Counted from the stretch's first letter, positions 1-8,792 are shown. The stretch is DNA of 64,000 bases from Microbacterium limosum (GCF_036324365.1 NZ_CP137080.1:992001-1056000), one strand, 5' to 3'. The notes: generated by a model from the sequence alone, not told the origin. Numbers and translations: made by a program.

Positions 1-118
1 CTACGGTCGTGGCGGGCGGCCGTGCCCGCGGTGCGGCCGCCCGATCGAGCGCATCGCCTTCACCAACCGCGCCAGCCATTTCTGCCCGCGTTGCCAGCGG
101 ATGCCTGAGGCCGGCTGA
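1..118 (+). CDS. mutM: Formamidopyrimidine-DNA glycosylase, C-terminal fragment
   Basis: This is the 3' end of a gene that begins before the window; the frame opens at base 2 and stops at the TGA at 116-118. The 38 visible residues contain the Fpg/Nei zinc finger: a CPRC pair, a basic stretch [11 protein letters not shown], and a closing CPRCQ pair. In this family the finger binds DNA next to 8-oxoguanine during base excision repair. The catalytic N-terminal proline lies outside the window. The stop abuts the stop of the convergent GNAT gene, with no spacer. In many actinobacteria mutM lies just upstream of smc, as here. Confidence 0.85.
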   Translation, partial: YGRGGRPCPRCGRPIERIAFTNRASHFCPRCQRMPEAG

Positions 119-1204
119 TCAGCGAAGCACCTTCTTCCACGCCCCTTCGTACGCGATCGGCGCGAACCCGATCGCTTCGTTGATGTCGAGCATCGGGCGG
201 TTCTCCTCCGCGTTGTAGGTCAGCACGCGCGGTGAATCAGGCGCGATCGCCCGCCACGCGAGGAGCCCCTCGCACTTCACGAGCATCCCGAGGCGGTGAC
301 CACGATGCCGGGAGAGCACGAGCGTGTCCTCCTGATGCGTCGCCTCGGAGCGGTCGGCGGCGATGACCAGCTCGTTGAAGGCGCACAGCTCACCGGTCGC
401 GATGTGCTGGGCGGCCGTGACGAGCATCGTCTGCCCGGCCTCCAGGTATCGCTCATCGTGCGTCGCGACACGAGCGGCATCCCACACCTCGTCGTCGTAT
501 TCGAGGGCGGCCGAGGGGGCGTCGGTGACCATGCGCGATTTCATCCACGCGTATCCGGCGGTGAACTCCGACGGGGTCGGCAGCGTCCACGACACGACCC
601 GGTAGCCCACGGCGGCCTCGAGCGCGTCGTCGCGCAGGGTGCGCACGCGATCCCACGACGCGCGCAGGTCGAGGGCGCTGCACCGCTCGACCTGCTCGAG
701 CGCGAAGCCCCGGCGGGCCAGGAAGCGCGCGGCGTGGTCCTCCGCCGGCACCGAGCCGAAGCCGGTCGGCGGGTGCAGGCGCCCGCCGGGCGCTTCGGGA
801 TGCTCCACCCACGTCTGCAGCGTCTGCCGACCGTGCTCACGCGCGACCCGCTCGATCATCTCGAGAGCCGCGCCGCCGATGCCACGCCCCCACGCCGCGC
901 GGCGCAGCTCGACGAGGACGAACGCGAGGGTCGATTCCCGTTCGATCGGCAGATCCACCCCGATGCGCCCGACCGGCTCGTCGTCGTCGAGGACGAGCCA
1001 CGTCATCCGCTTCTCGTACGGATCGTCGCGGTAGTGCGGGAGGAGGCTCTCCGCGCTCATGGAATGGTCGGTATGCCCGGAGATCTCCTCATACACCGCG
1101 TTGCGCACGCCCGACATCGCGCGGAAATCGGCGCCGTCGGGATCGTCGGCGCGGGTGGGGATCGTGACGGGCCGGATGGTGATGCCGGCGGGAAGGGATG
1201 TCAT
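119..1204 (-). CDS. Tandem GNAT-domain N-acetyltransferase
   Basis: The protein has 361 residues, roughly two GNAT folds. The N-terminal domain shows an acetyl-CoA loop of motif A type (GRGIGGAALEMIERVAREHG, about residue 106). The C-terminal half has a second loop in SRHRGHRLGMLVK and a typical terminal NAEENRPMLDINEAIGF segment. Double GNAT proteins of this kind occur in actinobacteria (mycothiol synthase and related groups), but the substrate cannot be read here. Translation starts at the ATG at 1204; only a weak GAGAG precedes it. It is the last gene of a possible minus-strand unit beginning at the promoter near 1.9 kb. It ends tail-to-tail with mutM. Confidence 0.8.
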   Translation of the reverse strand: MTSLPAGITIRPVTIPTRADDPDGADFRAMSGVRNAVYEEISGHTDHSMSAESLLPHYRDDPYEKRMTWLVLDDDEPVGRIGVDLPIERESTLAFVLVELRRAAWGRGIGGAALEMIERVAREHGRQTLQTWVEHPEAPGGRLHPPTGFGSVPAEDHAARFLARRGFALEQVERCSALDLRASWDRVRTLRDDALEAAVGYRVVSWTLPTPSEFTAGYAWMKSRMVTDAPSAALEYDDEVWDAARVATHDERYLEAGQTMLVTAAQHIATGELCAFNELVIAADRSEATHQEDTLVLSRHRGHRLGMLVKCEGLLAWRAIAPDSPRVLTYNAEENRPMLDINEAIGFAPIAYEGAWKKVLR

Positions 1205-1276
1205 CGCGGTGCTCTCATCGTGGAGGGGTGGGGAGGGGGAGGCCGGTGCCCGTGCGTGGGCCCGGGCACCGGCGGG

Positions 1277-1567
1277 TCACGCGCCGTGCATCCACAGGCG
1301 GGTGGCCCAGGCCGCGTCGGCATCCCGGAGCTCGCGTCGGTCGACGGCGCGCTGCCGCAGCAGCTCCCGTTCGCCGGCGTCGGCGCCGGTGCCCCTGTCG
1401 GCGGTGCGAGGGGGACGAGCGCTCCAGATGAGCAGCCAGAGCCCCACGCGCATGGCACAGCGATCGAGGATCGAGGTGCGCGGTGGCGCGGGAAGAGCCG
1501 CCGCCAGGAGCGACGGCAGGGAATCGGGAGGGTGCGCGGCTGTCCGCGGAGGGGAGGTGGTGTTCAC
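1277..1567 (-). CDS. Small hypothetical protein (96 aa)
   Basis: I call this ORF with low confidence. The open frame reaches 1690, but its first 40 codons are proline-rich and look non-coding, so I use the GTG at 1567. The C-terminal half looks like a real protein: a hydrophobic core DRCAMRVGLWLLIW, then a charged helix ERELLRQRAVDRRELRDADA and a tryptophan-containing tail. Small actinobacterial proteins of this shape, with a short amphipathic or membrane-touching segment and an arginine-rich helix, are common and uncharacterised. There is no good ribosome binding site. It lies between the 43-codon ORF and the GNAT gene on the same strand and may be co-transcribed with both. Confidence 0.42.
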   Translation of the reverse strand: MNTTSPPRTAAHPPDSLPSLLAAALPAPPRTSILDRCAMRVGLWLLIWSARPPRTADRGTGADAGERELLRQRAVDRRELRDADAAWATRLWMHGA

Positions 1568-1636
1568 GGGAATCGCTTTCGGAGGACCCGGGGAATCGGG
1601 CGGGAGAGGAAAGGGCGAGGGAGGGGGCCCCGAAGA

Positions 1637-1683
1637 CCCGTGCCGTGGCACGGGGTGGGTCCACCGATGCCCCCGGGCATCGG
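1637..1683 (-). other. Two adjacent inverted repeats after the 43-codon ORF
   Basis: CCCGTGCC-GT-GGCACGGG (1637-1654) is a perfect 8-bp stem. CCGATGCCC and GGGCATCGG (1664-1683) form a second, 9-bp stem. Both lie 47-93 nt past the stop of the 43-codon ORF and before the 96-aa ORF on the same strand. They could be a terminator or attenuator. No U-run follows either stem, so function is inferred from position only. Confidence 0.4.
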
Positions 1684-1729
1684 CATGCACGGAGCAGCCC
1701 GGGAATCGGGCAGAGGTGCGGCGCGGACG

Positions 1730-1861
1730 CTAGCGCGCGGAGAGGGCGGGTGTTCCGCCGAAGGCGCCGACGGGGCCGGTCGCGAGCGATGCGCGGGCGA
1801 CGACTCCGAATGGAGCGTGCGTGCGGGGCGCTGTCCCCGTCTTGGTGTTGTGCATCATCAT
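1730..1861 (-). CDS. 43-codon small ORF with strong promoter and ribosome binding site
   Basis: The ORF starts at the ATG at 1859-1861 (the protein begins MMMHNTKTG) and ends in GAFGGTPALSAR at the stop at 1730. A GAGGAGG ribosome binding site sits 5-6 nt upstream, and a near-consensus promoter (1896-1924) lies 35 nt before the start, so translation is well supported. The peptide is basic and rich in T, A and G, with no signal peptide, membrane segment or known domain. Inverted repeats follow at 1637-1683. It could be a leader peptide controlling the downstream 96-aa and GNAT genes, or a free small protein. I do not recognise a family. Confidence 0.6.
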   Translation of the reverse strand: MMMHNTKTGTAPRTHAPFGVVARASLATGPVGAFGGTPALSAR

Positions 1862-1895
1862 GGCGACCTCCTCTCGATGTCCGACGCGAGCACAG

Positions 1896-1924
1896 ACGCT
1901 AGCGCCCACGTACGCCGCCGTCAA
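1896..1924 (-). promoter_or_regulatory. Near-consensus sigma-70 promoter for the 43-codon ORF
   Basis: On the minus strand TTGACG (1919-1924) is followed by exactly 17 nt and TAGCGT (1896-1901). The expected transcription start is near 1889, giving a leader of about 28 nt that contains GAGGAGG. It is divergent from the smc promoter. Confidence 0.75.
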
Positions 1925-1988
1925 GCGGATTCTCAGGTTTCCTCGCGCGGCCGCGCGGTGCCTGCCGGGCTCCGAGGGATGCCTCGGG

Positions 1989-2022
1989 TAGCGTGAACCC
2001 GTGAAGATCCGGGGCCGAGGGG
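1989..2022 (+). promoter_or_regulatory. smc promoter -10 box and ribosome binding site
   Basis: TAGCGT at 1989-1994 is a good actinobacterial -10 box. GAGGGG at 2017-2022 lies 7 nt before the smc ATG and fixes that start. No convincing -35 box is visible. A GTG at 2001 opens only a 12-codon frame. Confidence 0.55.
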
Positions 2023-2029
2023 CGCATCC

Positions 2030-5000
2030 ATGCACCTGAAGAGCGTGACGCTCAAGGGCTTCAAGTCGTTCGCGCAGCCGACGACGTTCGCGCTCGAGAC
2101 GGGCGTCACGGCCATCGTCGGGCCCAACGGATCCGGCAAGTCCAACGTCGTGGACGCCCTGGCGTGGGTGATGGGCGAGCAAGGCGCGAAGACCCTCCGC
2201 GGCGGCAAGATGGAGGACGTCATCTTCGCGGGGACCTCGACCCGCGGCCCCCTCGGCCGCGCAGAAGTCCAGCTGACGATCGACAATTCCGACGGCGCGC
2301 TGCCGATCGAGTACTCCGAGGTCACGATCAGCCGGACCCTGTTCCGAAACGGCGCGAGCGAGTACGCGATCAATGGCGAGTCGTGCCGGCTGCTCGATGT
2401 GCAGGAGCTGCTCAGCGACTCCGGTCTCGGCCGTGAGATGCACGTCATCGTCGGGCAGGGCAGGCTCGACGCGGTGCTGCAGGCGTCTCCCGAGGATCGT
2501 CGCGGGTTCATCGAGGAGGCGGCCGGAATCCTCAAGCACCGGCGGCGCAAGGAGAAGACGCTGCGCAAGCTCGAGGCGATGGAGTCCAATCTCACGCGTC
2601 TCAGCGATCTCGCCGGCGAGATCCGGCGACAGCTCAAGCCGCTCGGGCGGCAGGCGGAGATCGCGCGGGAGGCGCAGTCGATCGCGGCGGTCGTGCGAGA
2701 TGCGAAGGCCCGGCTGCTGGCCGACGAGGTCGTGCAGCTGCGGCGCACCCTCGCCGATCACGCGCGCGCCGAGCACGAGCGCCACTCGGAGCGGCTCGTC
2801 CTGCAGGACCGGCTCGAGCAGGTGCGCGCGCGGGTGGCCGCGCTGGAGGCGGACCCGGGCGGGGAGGGCGTGGATGCCGCACGCGGCGTGCTGTTCGGCC
2901 TCGAGCAGGTGCAGGAGCGGCTGCGGAGCCTCTTCACCCTCGCCAATCAGCGCCTCGCGCTGCTGGGCGGCGAAGACGACGCCCCCGCGGGGGTTACGGT
3001 CTCGGAGGCCGACATCGACGAGGCGCGCCGCGAGGTCTCCGAGCTCTCCGACGGGCTGACGGGAGCGCAGGACGCGGCCGTCGCCGCGGGACGGGCGGTG
3101 GCGCAGGCACGAGCCGAGCTCGACGCGCTCGACACCGACATCGCCGCGCAGAGTGCCCTGGTCTCGGAGCATGACATGCGGCTCACGACCCTGCGGGGCA
3201 GGGCCGAGGCAGCGGCATCCGCCCTCGCCGCCGTGCGAGAGGCGGTGCAGAGGCAGAGGGGGGCACTGGATGCGGCGCTGGCGCGACGCGCGGAGGCGCA
3301 GGAGGCGATCGAACAGCTCGGCACGCCTCCCGACGGCGACGACGCCGCGCACGCGGCCGAGTACGAACGCGCGGGCCGCGCCGTGTCCGAGGCCGAGGCG
3401 CACGTGGCCGGGATGCGTGATCGGCTCCACGCCGCGGAACGCGAGATCGACTCGCTGACCGCCCAGACGGCCGCACTCACGCGTGCGCTCACGGTGCGCA
3501 ACGCGGCGGCCGCCATCATCGATCGCGGCCTGACGGGTGTGCAGGGGCTCGTGGCGGACGGGATCCAGGTGCGACCCGGCTTCGAGGCCGCCATCGCCGC
3601 CGTGCTCGGCCCCGTCGCCGAGGGCCTGCTCGTCGACGAGCGCGATTCCGCGTTCGCCGTTCTCGCAGAGGCCGCGCGCGCCGATCTCGGCACCGTCGAC
3701 GTCGTCGTCGCGGATGCTCCCGTGCGCCACAAGCCGCCCGCCGTCGAGGGACTCATCGCCGCGAGCGACGTCGTCTCCGGCCCAGACGGTGTGCGGGGCA
3801 TGCTCTCGGGCGTGTTCGTCGCCGACGACCTCGCGGCCGCGCGGAGCGCGTGGGAGCGGATGCCCCTCCTGACCGACGCCGCCCCGGTGACCGTCGTGAC
3901 GCGCGCCGGGGAGGTGACCACCGCCCAGCTCATCCGCGGCGGGGCGGGGGGATCACCGTCCCGCCTGGCGCTCATCGCCGAGCGCGACGCGGCCGACGAA
4001 CGTCTCGCGGAAGTCCGCGTCATCGCCGACTCGCTGCGCGAAGCGCTCGGCGATGCCCAGGCCGCGCTCGCGACCGCGCGCCGGCACGCGGCCGACGCGC
4101 TGACCGCGCTACGGGAGCACGACGCCGCGCTGGCGGCCGACGCCGAACGCCGGAACAAGGTCACCGTGCGCTACGAGGCCGCCGCGGCCGAATGCGAGCG
4201 CCTCGAAGCGGGCGTGGCCCAATCGGCGGGATCGGTCGCGGACGCCGAGGCGGCCGTGCGCCGCGCCGACTCCGAGCTCGAGGCGGCGCAGGAGCTGCCC
4301 CGCCCGATCCTCGACGCGTCGGCCCGCGAGGGCATGCTCGCAGAGCTCGAGGCGGCGCGCGAGGGGGAGATGCGGGCCCGGCTCGACGTGGAGACGCTGC
4401 GGGAGCGGATCCGTGCCCAGGAGTCCCGAGTGGGCGGTCTGGTCCGGCAGCGGGAGACGGAGCGCAAGGCCGCCGAGGACGCGGCTCGTCGCGCCGTGGT
4501 CCGGCGTGCGCAGCGCGAATCCGCCGGGGGAGTGGTCGCGGAGGTGCCGCGGGTGCTCGACTCCGTGGAACGCTCTGTCGCCCAGGCTCGCCTGGAGCTG
4601 GCCCGTGCCGAGCAGGATCGCGCCGAGCACAACGCCGAGTTGAAGGACCTGCGCGGTCAGGAAGCGGGGCTGCGCGAGCGGCTCGCCGGACTGACGGAGG
4701 GGGTTCACGCCCTCGAGCTCCAGATACACGAGAAGAAGCTCCACCTGAACGGTGTGCTCGATCGCGTCCGGTCGGAGTTGGCGATAGATGAAACGATTCT
4801 CATAGCGGAATATGGTCCGGACCAGGATGTAGAGGTTGCGGGTACCGACGATGACGAACCCGTCACCGAACCATTCGATCGCGATCGTCAGCGCCGTCGC
4901 CTGCAGGATGCCGAGCGCAAGCTCGCACAGCTCGGCCGGGTCAACCCGCTCGCGCTCGAAGAGTTCGCCGCCCTCGAGCAGCGGCACGCGTTCCTCGTCG

Positions 5001-5539
5001 ATCAGCTCGCCGACCTCACGAAGACGCGCACCGACCTCATGACGATCATCGAAGAGCTCGACGATCGGATGCAGGCCATCTTCCATGCGGCCTACGAAGA
5101 CACCCGCACGGCGTTCGGCGAGGTCTTCCCGATCCTCTTCCCGGGAGGGGCGGGCAGTATCTCGCTGACGGACCCCGACAACCTCCTGACGACGGGTATC
5201 GAGGTCTCCGTCCGCCCCGCGGGCAAGAAGATCGAACGGCTCTCACTGCTCTCGGGGGGGGAGCGATCGCTCGCGGCGGTGGCGTTCCTCACCGCCATAT
5301 TCAAGGCGCGCCCGAGCCCGTTCTACATTCTCGACGAGGTCGAGGCGGCGCTCGACGACGCGAACCTCGGTCGGCTCCTCGGGGTGTTCGAGCAGCTGCG
5401 CGCCTCCAGTCAGCTCATCGTCATCACGCATCAGAAGCGCACGATGGAGGTCGCCGATGCCCTGTACGGGGTCTCGATGCGGCAGGACGGCGTCTCGGCG
5501 GTCGTGGGGCAGCGCGTGAACGAACGCGCCTCGGCCTAG
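2030..5539 (+). CDS. smc: Chromosome segregation protein SMC
   Basis: At 1169 residues this has the normal length for SMC, the ABC-type ATPase that with ScpAB folds and segregates the nucleoid. The head N-lobe carries the Walker A GPNGSGKSN at about residue 32. A coiled coil follows. The hinge, around TGVQGLVADGIQVRPGFEAA, starts near residue 502. The returning coil leads to the C-lobe with signature LSGGERSLAAVAF (about 1073) and Walker B FYILDEVEAALDD. Coils are rich in A, E and R as usual in high-GC species. It is followed 20 nt later by ftsY, the classical smc-ftsY order. Confidence 0.98.
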   Translation: MHLKSVTLKGFKSFAQPTTFALETGVTAIVGPNGSGKSNVVDALAWVMGEQGAKTLRGGKMEDVIFAGTSTRGPLGRAEVQLTIDNSDGALPIEYSEVTISRTLFRNGASEYAINGESCRLLDVQELLSDSGLGREMHVIVGQGRLDAVLQASPEDRRGFIEEAAGILKHRRRKEKTLRKLEAMESNLTRLSDLAGEIRRQLKPLGRQAEIAREAQSIAAVVRDAKARLLADEVVQLRRTLADHARAEHERHSERLVLQDRLEQVRARVAALEADPGGEGVDAARGVLFGLEQVQERLRSLFTLANQRLALLGGEDDAPAGVTVSEADIDEARREVSELSDGLTGAQDAAVAAGRAVAQARAELDALDTDIAAQSALVSEHDMRLTTLRGRAEAAASALAAVREAVQRQRGALDAALARRAEAQEAIEQLGTPPDGDDAAHAAEYERAGRAVSEAEAHVAGMRDRLHAAEREIDSLTAQTAALTRALTVRNAAAAIIDRGLTGVQGLVADGIQVRPGFEAAIAAVLGPVAEGLLVDERDSAFAVLAEAARADLGTVDVVVADAPVRHKPPAVEGLIAASDVVSGPDGVRGMLSGVFVADDLAAARSAWERMPLLTDAAPVTVVTRAGEVTTAQLIRGGAGGSPSRLALIAERDAADERLAEVRVIADSLREALGDAQAALATARRHAADALTALREHDAALAADAERRNKVTVRYEAAAAECERLEAGVAQSAGSVADAEAAVRRADSELEAAQELPRPILDASAREGMLAELEAAREGEMRARLDVETLRERIRAQESRVGGLVRQRETERKAAEDAARRAVVRRAQRESAGGVVAEVPRVLDSVERSVAQARLELARAEQDRAEHNAELKDLRGQEAGLRERLAGLTEGVHALELQIHEKKLHLNGVLDRVRSELAIDETILIAEYGPDQDVEVAGTDDDEPVTEPFDRDRQRRRLQDAERKLAQLGRVNPLALEEFAALEQRHAFLVDQLADLTKTRTDLMTIIEELDDRMQAIFHAAYEDTRTAFGEVFPILFPGGAGSISLTDPDNLLTTGIEVSVRPAGKKIERLSLLSGGERSLAAVAFLTAIFKARPSPFYILDEVEAALDDANLGRLLGVFEQLRASSQLIVITHQKRTMEVADALYGVSMRQDGVSAVVGQRVNERASA

Positions 5540-5559
5540 TGCCCGCGTAGGCTGGAGTC

Positions 5560-6432
5560 ATGGCGGAGAAGTCCTGGTCGCTCGGTCGCGCGCTGCGCGG
5601 CATGTTCGTCAAGCCGACGATCGATGAGACGACGTGGGACGACCTCGAGACCGCGTTGATCCAGGCCGACTTCGGGCCGGACATCACCGAGCGGATCGTC
5701 GACGAGCTGCGCGAGAAGGTCGAGCGCTATCGCACGACCGACCCCAAGGACCTCCAGCGAATGCTGCGCGAGACGCTCGAGGAGCATTTCGCGAGGTTCG
5801 ACACGACGCTGCGGCTCACCGAGCGGCCCGCGGTGGTGCTGATGGTGGGCGTGAACGGCGTGGGGAAGACGACGACGATCGGGAAGTTCGCGAAGTTCCT
5901 GCAGCGGTACGGTCGCTCGGTCGTGGTCGGTGCCGCCGACACGTTCCGCGCCGCCGCCGTCGATCAGCTGGCGACGTGGGCGGACCGCGGAGGGGCGCAG
6001 ATCGTGCGGCCCCAGCAGGAGGGGCAGGATCCGGCATCCGTCGCCTATCAGACGGTGGACTTCGCCCAGCGCACGGGAACCGAGATCGTGCTGATCGACA
6101 CCGCCGGGCGCCTGCACACGAAGGGCGGCCTGATGGACGAGCTCGGCAAGGTGACCCGCGTCGTCGAGAAGCTCGCGCCCATCAGCGAGGTCCTGCTGGT
6201 GCTGGATGCGACGACCGGTCAGAACGGCGTCATGCAGGCGGAGGCCTTCCTGCAGCACGCGGGCGTCACGGGTCTGGTCATCACGAAGCTCGACGGCTCC
6301 GCGAAGGGCGGTTTCGTGCTCGCCGTTCAGGAGCGCACGGGCATCCCCGTCAAGCTTCTCGGTCAGGGTGAGGGCATCGGGGACCTGACCGGCTTCACGC
6401 CGCACGTCTTCGCCGCCGCGCTCGTGGAGTGA
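5560..6432 (+). CDS. ftsY: Signal recognition particle receptor FtsY
   Basis: This 290-residue SRP receptor GTPase docks ribosome-nascent chains with the Sec translocon. The NG domain is complete: G1 GVNGVGKTT (about 97), the DTFRAAA loop, DTAGR (about 180) and TKLDG (about 243), ending GIPVKLLGQGEGIGDLTGF. The acidic N-terminal A domain is almost absent, as in other short actinobacterial FtsY proteins. Its partner ffh lies about 3 kb downstream. Confidence 0.97.
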   Translation: MAEKSWSLGRALRGMFVKPTIDETTWDDLETALIQADFGPDITERIVDELREKVERYRTTDPKDLQRMLRETLEEHFARFDTTLRLTERPAVVLMVGVNGVGKTTTIGKFAKFLQRYGRSVVVGAADTFRAAAVDQLATWADRGGAQIVRPQQEGQDPASVAYQTVDFAQRTGTEIVLIDTAGRLHTKGGLMDELGKVTRVVEKLAPISEVLLVLDATTGQNGVMQAEAFLQHAGVTGLVITKLDGSAKGGFVLAVQERTGIPVKLLGQGEGIGDLTGFTPHVFAAALVE

Positions 6433-6494
6433 GCCATCCGGCGACGCGCCGCGGCGGGCTACCGTGTGGCGTCGCGTGCTGGTTTCATGGAGGT

Positions 6495-6998
6495 ATGGCG
6501 ATCGAGCACGACTTCTTCGGACTCCTCGAGTCCGGACCCGACGGGTCGATCTTCTGGTCCGAGAACATCGAGTTCGGCGACCAGCAGGTCACCGTCGATC
6601 TGACGGCGCCCGATCAGGAGGACGTGACGCCCGCGGCACTCGACATCGCGGCCGGAATGGTCGCGACGATCGAGGGGATCGACCGGCTGGCGCGGGACGC
6701 CATGCTCGCGCAGGTCGATGACCGCACGAGCGAGGTGACGGAGTACATCCTGCAGCAGGAGGCGTCGTACGGGGAGGACGAGCTCCAGGAGATCCTCGCG
6801 GACGTGTCGGGCGACATCGCCGTCGACGTCATCCGCTCGCTGCAGCTGATGAGCATGACGATCCTCGCCGACGAGCTCGGCGGCGGGGACCCCTTCGCGG
6901 TGCTCGAGTACGCCCTCGACCCCGATGCGACCGACGACGTGCTCCTCGTGAATCTCGCCAGCGACGGAGCGGTTCAATCGGTCACCAGCGCCGAGTGA
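6495..6998 (+). CDS. DUF2004-type acidic protein
   Basis: The 167-residue acidic protein starts MAIEHDFFGLLESGPDGSIF and has the look of the DUF2004 family of unknown function (W-S-E-N near residue 23, then a long helical C-half). I use the ATG at 6495. GGAGGT directly abuts it with no spacer, which is unusual. An alternative in-frame GTG at 6429 overlaps the ftsY stop as GTGA and would add 22 residues, but those look non-coding. A TACCGT -10-like box at 6460-6465 suggests its own promoter. It probably ends at the hairpin near 7.03 kb. Confidence 0.72.
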   Translation: MAIEHDFFGLLESGPDGSIFWSENIEFGDQQVTVDLTAPDQEDVTPAALDIAAGMVATIEGIDRLARDAMLAQVDDRTSEVTEYILQQEASYGEDELQEILADVSGDIAVDVIRSLQLMSMTILADELGGGDPFAVLEYALDPDATDDVLLVNLASDGAVQSVTSAE

Positions 6999-7017
6999 CA
7001 CGGCCGCCGGCCGGAGG

Positions 7018-7037
7018 CCCCCCGCAGACGCGCGGGG
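7018..7037. terminator. GC-rich hairpin between convergent genes
   Basis: CCCCGC (7020-7025) pairs with GCGGGG (7032-7037) across a 6-nt loop. It lies between the DUF2004 stop and the lipA stop, so it may serve both strands. There is no T-tract, which is common in this taxon. Confidence 0.45.
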
Positions 7038-7044
7038 CGCCGGC

Positions 7045-8034
7045 TCAGACCGCCTGGGCGAACCCGTAGTCGACGCCCTCGGCGATGTGCGCGAGGTGAG
7101 GCGGGATCTCCCGGCCCTTCGAGATCATCGACTGGGCCCAGAGGCGGCCCGCACGGTAGGACGAGCGCACCAGCGGCCCGGCCAGCACGCCGAGGAATCC
7201 GATGCGCTCGGCCTCCTCCTTGAACTCCACGAACTCTGCGGGCTTGACCCAGCGCGCCACTGGCAGGTGGCGGGGAGAGGGGCGCAGGTACTGCGTGATC
7301 GTGATGATGTCGGTGCCCGCCTCATGCAGATCCTGCAGGGCCTGGACGACCTCCTCGGGCTCCTCGCCCATGCCGAGGATGAGGTTCGACTTCGTGATGA
7401 GCCCCGCGGCGCGCGCCTGCGTCAGCACGTCCAGCGAGCGCTCGTACCGGAACGCCGGCCGGATGCGCTTGAAGATGCGGGGCACGGTCTCGACGTTGTG
7501 CGCGAACACCTCCGGGCGGGAGGAGAAGACCTCTGCGAGCAGGTCGGGATTGCCGCTGAAGTCGGTGGCGAGGATCTCGACGCCCGTGTTCGGGTTCATC
7601 TCGTGGATCTTGCGCACGGTCTCGGCGTGCAGCCACGCGCCCTCGTCGGGCAGGTCGTCGCGAGCGACGCCCGTCACCGTGGCGTAGCGGAGATTCATCT
7701 GCACGACGCTCTCGGCGACGCGTCGCGGTTCATCGCGGTCGTAGTCGGCCGGCTTGCCGGTGTCGATCTGACAGAAGTCGCATCGTCGGGTGCACTGCGA
7801 CCCGCCGATGAGGAAGGTGGCCTCGCGGTCCTCCCAGCACTCGAAGATGTTGGGACAGCCCGCCTCCTGGCAGACGGTGTGCAACCCCTCGTCCTTGACC
7901 AGCGAGTGCAGAGCGGTGTACTCCGGGCCCATCTTGGCCTTCGTCTTGATCCACTCCGGCTTGCGCTCGATGGGGGTCTCGGCGTTGCGGATCTCCAGGC
8001 GCAGAAGCTTGCGGCCCTCGGGTGTCGCGCTCAT
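7045..8034 (-). CDS. lipA: Lipoyl synthase
   Basis: The 329-residue radical-SAM enzyme inserts two sulfurs into octanoyl groups on lipoyl domains. Both iron-sulfur clusters are marked: the auxiliary cluster by C55, C60 and C66 ([13 protein letters not shown]), and the radical SAM CxxxCxxC by C81, C85 and C88 (CTRRCDFC). The start is the ATG at 8034, overlapping the lipB stop as ATGA; a longer open frame upstream is only the other frame of lipB. lipB-lipA is a two-gene unit for lipoate assembly. Confidence 0.97.
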   Translation of the reverse strand: MSATPEGRKLLRLEIRNAETPIERKPEWIKTKAKMGPEYTALHSLVKDEGLHTVCQEAGCPNIFECWEDREATFLIGGSQCTRRCDFCQIDTGKPADYDRDEPRRVAESVVQMNLRYATVTGVARDDLPDEGAWLHAETVRKIHEMNPNTGVEILATDFSGNPDLLAEVFSSRPEVFAHNVETVPRIFKRIRPAFRYERSLDVLTQARAAGLITKSNLILGMGEEPEEVVQALQDLHEAGTDIITITQYLRPSPRHLPVARWVKPAEFVEFKEEAERIGFLGVLAGPLVRSSYRAGRLWAQSMISKGREIPPHLAHIAEGVDYGFAQAV

Positions 8035-8681
8035 GCGGCCATCCCCGCGGGGGTGCCGGCGTATGTCGCCTCGAACGCGGCGGCCACCTCGTCGACGATG
8101 TCGGCGGGCGAGATCTCCGCGCCGGCGACCTCGCTGAGGGTGGTGACCCCGGCATCCGCGATGCCGCACGGGATGATCGCGCGGAACGCGGCGAGGGAGT
8201 TGTCGCAGTTCAGGGCGAAGCCGTGCATCGTGACGCCGCGCTGGACGCGCACACCGATCGCGGCGACCTTGTCCTCCGAGAGCGGGCGACGCACCCACAC
8301 GCCGCTGCGACCCTCGATGCGGTAGCCGTCGATGCCGCGCTCGCGGAGCACATCGATGAGCACCCCTTCGAGGAGTCGCACGTGGCCCACGACGTCGACG
8401 GGCTCGTGCAGGCGCACGATGGGGTAGCCGACGAGCTGACCCGGCCCGTGCCACGTGATCTTGCCTCCCCGGTCGACATCGACGACGGGCGTGCCGTCCT
8501 GAGGGCGCTCCGCCGGCTCGGTGCGCTTGCCGGCGGTGTACACGGCCTCGTGCTCGAGGAGCAGCAGCGTGTCGGGCCGCGTGCCCTCGACGACAGCGGC
8601 GTGCACGTCGCGCTGCAGCTGCCAGCCCTGCATATAGGGGACGAGATCGGGTGAGAGTCCCACCCGCTGGATGTCGAGCAC
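8031..8681 (-). CDS. lipB: Octanoyl-ACP:protein octanoyltransferase
   Basis: LipB (216 residues) moves octanoate from acyl carrier protein to lipoyl domains, the step before LipA. The family motif [18 protein letters not shown] is at about residue 71. The catalytic lysine is K138 (EDKVAAIG) and the cysteine is C172 (IPCGI). Translation starts at a GTG at 8681, with AGGGAG about 6 nt upstream. The gene overlaps lipA by 4 nt and is divergent from the TetR gene across 111 nt. Confidence 0.96.
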   Translation of the reverse strand: MLDIQRVGLSPDLVPYMQGWQLQRDVHAAVVEGTRPDTLLLLEHEAVYTAGKRTEPAERPQDGTPVVDVDRGGKITWHGPGQLVGYPIVRLHEPVDVVGHVRLLEGVLIDVLRERGIDGYRIEGRSGVWVRRPLSEDKVAAIGVRVQRGVTMHGFALNCDNSLAAFRAIIPCGIADAGVTTLSEVAGAEISPADIVDEVAAAFEATYAGTPAGMAA

Positions 8682-8792
8682 GCTTGCTCCCTCGCTTGTA
8701 GCGCTATTTTCTGTACCGCGTCCAACAATACGCCCGGATGGCGCGCGGGGTGCCCGGCCCGGGGACGCGGCGCGGCCGGATACGCTGACCGC
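8682..8792. promoter_or_regulatory. Divergent lipB / tetR control region
   Basis: This 111-nt gap separates two divergent genes. TACGCT at 8781-8786 lies 6 nt before the TetR ATG at 8793, so the TetR mRNA is probably leaderless. An 8-bp palindrome TAGCGCTA (8699-8706) in an AT-richer patch on the lipB side could be an operator, but it is too short to be sure. Confidence 0.45.

Noticed and set aside
296-1996. 566-codon plus-strand open frame opposite the GNAT gene and intergenic zone
   Set aside because: No recognisable motif, arginine/glycine-rich translation, and it is antisense to a clear acetyltransferase.
1730-3730. 666-codon minus-strand open frame across the smc 5' half
   Set aside because: It is the high-GC shadow of smc. 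Its composition follows the smc codons, and only its last 43 codons, outside smc, have a promoter and ribosome binding site.
8699-8706. TAGCGCTA palindrome as a TetR operator
   Set aside because: Only 8 bp and common enough in GC-rich DNA; mentioned in the feature but not claimed as an operator.
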